From positions 177,501 through 241,500 of the forward strand of contig JAWDGP010001093.1 of NCBI GenBank assembly GCA_033675545.1: a stretch of 64,000 nt of DNA. Reading direction: 5' to 3'. Both the position numbers and the translations under genes were made by a program. The first letter of the stretch is position 1; the number at the start of each line of letters is the position of its first letter. Below are positions 38,965 through 64,000 of the stretch, piece by piece. The notes under the pieces are model-generated. The model worked only from the letters and a program-made list of their open reading frames with translations, made no database searches and was not told the origin of the DNA. Origin of the DNA: Elysia crispata. Taxonomy: Eukaryota; Mollusca; Gastropoda; Plakobranchidae.

Positions 38965-39220
38965 ATTTTTTTAAGTTGCAAAAACAATTCCTATGACATA
39001 GGTCTTTTATCTTCAAAAACAACATATAAGACTAGCATTAAATAAGAGATAAATTTGTGCCCAGATGCTGTAAAATGGCTCTATTTGCGAGATAATTTCC
39101 AAAATTTTCCAGGGGAGCATGCCCCCGGACCATCCTAGAAATAACTCGCACCTTCGGCGCTCGATTTGCCTGGCTCCTTACAAAATCCTCGGTTTTCAGC
39201 ACATCTCACTGGAAGCACTG

Positions 39221-42772
<3,552 letters not shown>

Positions 42773-43083
42773 GTATAGATCTACATCTACATGATTTTTC
42801 CCTCTACGGTGTGGATGGCATAACTCTCTTTGAGTAAAATCCATACTTACTTTCTGACCTATAATGGCATCAAATATTTTTGTTGCATAAAGCTGTTTCT
42901 TACTTGTGCTGATGTTCCTTTACCTTTTCTACTTCTGTCAACACACTGTGGCATAGCAGATTTATCTGTCTGTGTCTGGCTGGCTGCCATTAGAGACGTT
43001 TTCTCTCTAATTAGTCTAAATAATATTAGACTCATTAATATATCAAATCATACAATGTATACTATAACTATAATTAAAGGTAA

Positions 43084-43109
43084 CTAGCAAAATACCCGTT
43101 CTACGAACG
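43084..43109 (-). other. Helitron 3' terminal hairpin and CTAG end
   Basis: Read on the - strand: CGTTCGTAGAACG hairpin (43109-43097), GGTATTTTG spacer, CTAG (43087-43084), then host T. This matches the CTRR-T rule and the subterminal hairpin thought to terminate rolling-circle transfer. Confidence 0.8.
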
Positions 43110-43264
43110 ATGGAAAGGGATAATTATCAACACAGTAACATGTTTCAGCCTACCAGCTTTACATCAGGACTTCTGAGTAGACAACATTGCCTGTGTATAC
43201 TCGGTCATTGGTTTTGGTTGCATGTATCCTCATCGCATGCTTAAACCCTATCCTGCTCAGGATG

Positions 43265-46200
43265 TTGTAATGAAATGTAATAATGTTTGCCCCTGTGCTT
43301 TATTGGACGTCATGGCAAAGGCTGGTCATGGGGAAACTGTTTGCGTTTCATGATTGTGAAAAGGGAAGACATTTTCAGATGGTATGAGAGAGATTCTAGG
43401 GATGAATATTCTTTTCCCTGCATGTGGTCCACATGCGATGACAGCATCAATGACATGTTGATGTAGGTGTTGGATGATATACCTGGTCCCATTACAGTGA
43501 CCATTAATTTTTTTTGTGGCGTCCAGGTTCCGTAGCAGCATGACAATGCTATTAATTATTTTCAAGGTCAGTTTGTGAGGTGGCATACCGGAGGGGCCCA
43601 GTGAATTGATAAACTCAATGGGACACCGGTGCTCTTCTGGGAGTGGCATTGCAAAGTTTCCGATCTCTTTGCACACATTTTGTTGCCCATTTCCTACACT
43701 TAGATTCGTTAGAAGAAAACCTGAGAATGCAGTAGATTCGCCAGTGAGTACGACCCCATGTTCTTTGTCAAACTAAATAATCTGACATGGTCCCATAGAT
43801 ATGAGAGCTGCATTGACTATTTGCGGTCTTGAGCCATAGCAGACATCAGGAAGAATTTAGCGCCAGTCGCTTGCCATCAACACCGACATTCCTCCAAAGA
43901 GAGAGCTGTTGCTATGTATGTCTTGAAGTGTTCTGTAGATGGCCTCAAAAATATATTTATGACCCATAGAGACTTCATCAATGATCAAATTGTTTGTCGA
44001 AGTAATGAGCTGGTGGTATCCCGGGGACTTGTGCTGCACATTGACTGTTCATTTACACAGGTAGGTACTTTGCATCTGCTATGCTATGTGACGTATGTCC
44101 TTCCATTGGAAAAAAGAGTAGCTGTAGCTAGGGCAATTTCTATACACATGTGTACAACTGCTAAAATTAGATTGATAATGTGAGTTTTTCCTGTCCCTCC
44201 ACTTGCATCAAGATCAAAGATCTGCCCAAAGACATGTTTCTGTATTACAGACTCAAGTTTAGCGACACACACTTCTTTCTGTTGGTCATTCAGCTGTGGG
44301 TATTCCTAATTGACCTTTTCTTTTAGATTTTTGAGTCGAAGTCCAATTTCTCGCTGACAATCTTCGGTTGTCCTCCTTGAAAGTCTTATTTTAAATCCAA
44401 TCCATCATTATCCAGAATGTGCTGATTTCCATCAATACCTGGTTTCTGGTTTTGTATTAATTGTGGATTCAGCTCTGTGACTTTGTCCCTTAATGTCTCG
44501 GCACAGTTCCAATAGATGAGAAAAGTTGTAAAGGCTAGTCGTAAATGTGGACCGAATCTGATAGCCGATGCCTCTTGCATTGCTGTACCCTTCTCTGTAT
44601 CAACTATCATTATCAAGCTGTCCAATTCTGTTGCAAACATATTGAAAGCATATACAAATGGTTCCATTGATTGTTTTAAGATCTTCAAAATAAGTTGCAC
44701 CTGGCTTGTCGTGTAACAGAAGTCTTAAATAGTAGAGCGCTGCCTGGTGAGGACTGAGGGATATAGTTGGAATACGCCCGATGCAATCAGTTCTACATTC
44801 ATCTGGGTTCTCCGGATTTCTCTATCCTCGTTTTCGTCTCTTCCACTTGTGCTCCTTGTTATTCCAAGAAAAAAATGTGGAAAATCTGGATAGAGGATAG
44901 CTCTCGCTGTTGGATCCTCTGCATTTTTCTTAAAGAAAGCTGTAAGTTTTGTGCCTGGAGGTCGTGGGCTAAAAACTGTAATCTCTTCTGGTTGAAACAG
45001 TATGCTTTGTTGATCTTGTAAATGGCATGACAACTTTTCAACAGGTGGCTGTTTGCTGTGGATTTCAAATCCATACAGTCTCCAGAAGGCCTCACTTGCT
45101 GAAATGTAGCGAGCATTGACATATCTCGAAATTTCATCATTTTCATTTTCTTCTCGAATTTCCATAAGAACAAGACCTTGACCTTTGATTATGTATTTAT
45201 AAATATACTTTACAGCTTGAACCGAATGCACAACTTCCACATTCACGTGTGTATGATATCGTAGAAATAGTATTGGGTTGTATGGGACGATAAAAGAGCT
45301 GTCTACAGAAATTTCCGATCCACACACCCTCTTAGTGTGTTTCCTACCCCCATTCTCAGGCCTTCTCCGCATATAAAGTGGACATGATGATTCAGTGACT
45401 CTTGTTTCATCCTGCAATTGCTTGGGGCAGTTTTTTGTATAATGACCCCCATCCACACATGGACTATTTCTGTTGAGGTTACCACATGGACCATGAATAT
45501 TTTGAGATAAGTCTATATGGTGGAGCAGTGGATTCTTATTTCTATCTGGAATTCCCACACTGACGATCTTATCAATGATAGCTGGAGTGATTGGTTTATG
45601 CTCCCTGTCCATGATAAGCAGGATGTGTTAATGTGGCAAGCCTCTGTTATGATACTCAATAGTCGCTGTATGTGCCTTCACAGTTCCTAAGATTTCCTTC
45701 TTCAAAATGCCATCCATCAAAGCAGTGAACTTCAGTTTAAAGACTCTGTAGGACAAATCAGGGCGGTCACATGCTACCTCTCCTGGGTTCAAAGCTGATT
45801 TAATTTCAGGCCATTTCGGATTACTCGTGAAAGTAATAAATACGTCTGGCTTGCCAAGTTGCCTAACAATAGACATGGCGTCTTGAAATGCTTCAGAATA
45901 GGAACGTGGTGAGCCATAGACTGTTGCTGGCAAGATAACTTTCATGCCGACGTTCACAGGATCCTCTGAAGGAGCAGCATCCATCAAACCTTGACACGTC
46001 TCAGCGCGTATGGATTTCTGATTTCTCTTTACCCACTCTAAAAGACTGTCTTAGATATCTATGCCCATTGGTCCACTGCATATTGTTGCGTCAACTTGCG
46101 CATCTTGAATACTATGTTAAAATCATTTAGTCTTATTTGAAAGCGAAATGCATAGAAATCCGCAGCAGTAAGAGTTTTGTCGTTTGATTTTGTTAGGCCT

Positions 46201-46882
46201 AGATGCCAGCCACCACATCTAGTGGGGAACATCAATACATAATGAAGGGGATCATAGGAGCGATGACATGTGTTTATCCTCCTAAATTCTTGACCATCTC
46301 CAGACCTACGTCTGAAAATTGTCTTAATTTCAAAACTGATCGCCGGGTAAGAGAGCTGCTATTTAACTACTTATCGGTAAATTGCAGGTTCTGGTGTGTC
46401 CATCTTTTAGTGGAACCTTCTTGGCATGCAAAACTATTTGTAAGTCTTCTTCCTCTGCACAATTTTCAATTGCTGACTTGAAAGATTGAATGTAGGAATT
46501 TGAATTTTAAAGACAATCTTGAAAGTCCCTAAGAATCTCTGCATCTAACGTATCAGATAATCTCTGTCTGTAAGTTCTGTGGCTGAATCAGGAAAAAACA
46601 ATTTGAGCAAACTTAAGATCATTTCCAGCACAACGAAAAAGATCACCTTGTATGTGGTACAAATTGCCTTGAATTCTATATGTTGGGTTAAAGCCTTGTT
46701 GCAATTGCTCATTGCATCCTATAGAAGCTTTTCCTCTTTCTCTGGGTAGTGCTCCTGGTGTATTAAGATCTTAAGTCTCTTCCAAGTCGATGAGCTTTAA
46801 CACGGTTACTGGCTTGCTGCGTCTGACCTGCCTCTCTTCTGTTTCTGGGTGTTAGACATGTACGGTTTTTGGGAAGGGTCAT
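43265..46882 (-). pseudogene. Helitron Rep-helicase protein, inactivated
   Basis: Start near 46882 (MTLPKNRTCLTPRNRRE), stop at 46763-46765, then frame-broken N-terminal blocks (YRIQGNLYHIQGDLFRCAG; DFYAFRFQIR). From 45987 to 44725 one frame runs through the Helitron-like N domain (GKPDVFITFTSNPKWPEI), the HUH site, IHGPCG, VPYNPILFLRYHTHVNVEV and KYIYKY (about 45210). It is interrupted only by a stop inside the HUH motif. Helicase parts follow with frameshifts: Walker A GGTGKTHIINLI (about 44200-44165), Walker B LIIDEVSM (about 43988-43965), SGMPPHKLTLKI..IVMLLRNLD, AGKRIFIPRI, and motif VI FAMTSNKAQGQT (43325-43284) in a shifted frame. Such proteins nick and unwind DNA during rolling-circle transposition. 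This copy cannot do so. Confidence 0.92.
45625..45633 (-). other. HUH nuclease motif disrupted by a stop codon
   Basis: The expected RGLPHAHIL reads RGLPH-stop-HIL: CAT (45633-45631), TAA (45630-45628), CAC (45627-45625). The frame stays open for more than 100 codons upstream and 295 downstream. Confidence 0.93.
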
Positions 46883-46963
46883 TTTAAAACTGTCATTGAC
46901 ACCAGTGACGTCTCTGCTAGCTCGAAGATTCTTAAAATGAAATTCAGGTGTCAGCGAAAGAGA

Positions 46964-49035
<2,072 letters not shown>

Positions 49036-49116
49036 AAAAATGCAGAAGTATATGTTGGTATTGCCGTTGATCTTGTTACGTTGCTGTTGTTTTGATTCTA
49101 CTACTGCTATGACTAG

Positions 49117-50966
<1,850 letters not shown>

Positions 50967-51756
50967 AATCTATGAACATTTATGTTCGTTTCGATTCCTT
51001 GTAGTTTATAAGTAATAGGATGACAAGTGTTTTTTTTTTTAAATTGAAAAAAATGTATCGGCTAGACATACACAGAAACAAAGGAACAAAATGTTAAAAT
51101 AAAGATTCTTCCAAAAACCTAACAGGAGTTCTTAGAAGTTGAATATTCATTTAAATAACTCTTACTCGATAAGGGATGCTAATGACTTTTCAACTCCACA
51201 TTATAAAATTATAATAGATTAGATACAACACGCACAACCACTTTGAACTGCATATAGATGTATGAGAGTTTGTTCCCTCCGCCTTTCTTTTATTTTGCAA
51301 CGTGGCATTTTGACTAACACCACTATAGCCATCACTTCGCAAAGAACAGCTTGCGCGAAAATTTTGTGTAGTTTCAGTTAGTGAGATAAATTATCTATTA
51401 TATAGGTGAAAACAAATTTTAATTTTCTTTCGTTTTTTTTCCAACATTTTCAATACTTTTTTTTTTGGTAAATGTGCAATGCACAAAGGTTACTCTTATC
51501 TCATAAATCTTTGATTGGTTCTTAAAAAGAAAAGAAACCTGATAAAAATTTTTTGAAAAGTACTTAAAAATTCTGAAAGACTTAACCTGATACAATCAAA
51601 CTGAAAATATCACCATATAACAGAACTTGTTCATGCAGTAGCCTACCGAATTCAAAATTTTTTTGATATAAAATTTATATAAGCTCTGGTGCTAATTTTA
51701 TATACTTGCTCCATTTTTACACTTCAAAACAAACCTAGCGATTCTAATCTTTTTGC

Positions 51757-51763
51757 TATAAAG
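51757..51763 (+). promoter_or_regulatory. Possible TATA box of the lengsin-like gene
   Basis: TATAAAG ends 26 bp before the ATG at 51790. If used, transcription would start only a few bases before the start codon, so an upstream non-coding exon is an equally good alternative. Confidence 0.3.
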
Positions 51764-51789
51764 CCTAAAATCCAAACGAAACTAAAGCA

Positions 51790-60246
<8,457 letters not shown>

Positions 60247-60331
60247 GTTTGTGGATGTTTTGAAATAGTCCTGGTATCGAATGGGAATTTTAATCGAACA
60301 AGAAGAAGAAGAGCGATGGAGAGTTAGAGAC

Positions 60332-60447
<116 letters not shown>

Positions 60448-60556
60448 CAATAACTTTTCACTAGCCAGATTTAACCTTAAATTATTGCATTTTTTTCCCT
60501 TTCAATCCTCCCCACTGATATTATTTCCTTTAAAGAATGATGTAATACAGATACCA

Positions 60557-60562
60557 AATAAA
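60557..60562 (+). terminator. Likely poly(A) signal of the lengsin-like gene
   Basis: AATAAA at 311 bp after the stop, followed by T-rich sequence from about 60587. It is the first AATAAA I see downstream of the stop. Confidence 0.5.

Positions 60563-64000
<3,438 letters not shown>

Larger units (their letters stand above)
38186..39220 (+). mobile_element. Terminal-inverted-repeat DNA transposon relic, probably hAT-like
   Basis: The ends are perfect 13-bp inverted repeats, CAGTGCTTCCAGT (38186-38198) and ACTGGAAGCACTG (39208-39220), enclosing 1035 bp. CAGTG-type ends are typical of hAT elements. Just inside, the left end is rich in TCCGCGGA/GCGAAG words and the right end reads GCCCCCGGACCATCC..CCTTCGGCGCTCG, a style seen in invertebrate hAT elements. 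A clear 8-bp target duplication is not visible: the flanks are TATGCTTT and GCTTGGGG. No transposase catalytic core is present, so it is non-autonomous or heavily deleted. Confidence 0.65.
43084..46963 (-). mobile_element. Helitron (rolling-circle transposon), degraded but nearly full length
   Basis: Encodes remnants of an N-terminal Helitron-like region, HUH Rep and SF1 helicase in the canonical order on the - strand. The 3' terminus is well defined. A 5-bp stem with a 3-base loop (CGTTC-GTA-GAACG) lies nine bases before a terminal GCTAG, and the next host base is T, as expected for insertion at AT. The 5' end is less certain: an A|TC at 46963, 81 bp upstream of the first Met, satisfies the TC rule, but such trinucleotides are common. 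There is no target duplication, as expected for Helitrons. Confidence 0.85.

Overview
The window is a stretch of animal nuclear genome, most likely from a mollusc and perhaps a gastropod. It carries two intron-split genes with GT..AG junctions, degraded transposons of several classes, and many long uninterrupted microsatellites (roughly 5 kb in all by hand addition). The RPL13 protein starts [17 protein letters not shown], which looks like an invertebrate orthologue. The phylum call is an inference from RPL13 style, repeat types and the frequent TACATGTA and CTAGATCT words. Nothing bacterial, plasmid-like or CRISPR-like was seen.

Layout: 1-31 kb is gene-poor. It has more than 20 simple-sequence arrays, chiefly (GA/CT)n with (AAT)n, (CTA)n, (CTT)n and (GTA)n, and no gene I recognise apart from one weak hypothetical ORF near 27.5 kb. 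31.0-37.7 kb holds the complete gene for large-subunit ribosomal protein L13 on the + strand: a probable non-coding 5'TOP exon and three coding exons, 208 aa. Its third intron carries an antisense non-LTR retrotransposon reverse-transcriptase relic that starts about 20 bp from a splice donor. 38.2-39.2 kb is a DNA transposon relic with perfect 13-bp inverted ends and a zinc-finger-like ORF, probably hAT-like. 39.2-42.7 kb is AT-rich, non-coding and dense in TACATGTA.

43.08-46.96 kb is a Helitron on the - strand. It has Rep and helicase domains and a recognisable 3' hairpin/CTAG end, but it is broken by stops and frameshifts, including a stop inside the HUH nuclease motif. 51.8-60.6 kb is a six-exon + strand gene for a 441-aa class I glutamine synthetase-like protein of the lengsin family. 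Unlike vertebrate lengsin it keeps most catalytic residues. Its third intron holds a 3.4-kb structure bounded by inverted repeats with recurrent TACGAC-type subterminal motifs, which I could not assign to a known family. A LINE 3' tail lies inside it.

The two genes are functionally unrelated (translation; glutamine-synthetase-fold metabolism or a structural role) and share only the + strand. The best candidates for something undescribed are the intronic inverted-repeat element, the catalytically plausible lengsin-like enzyme, and the local word clusters.
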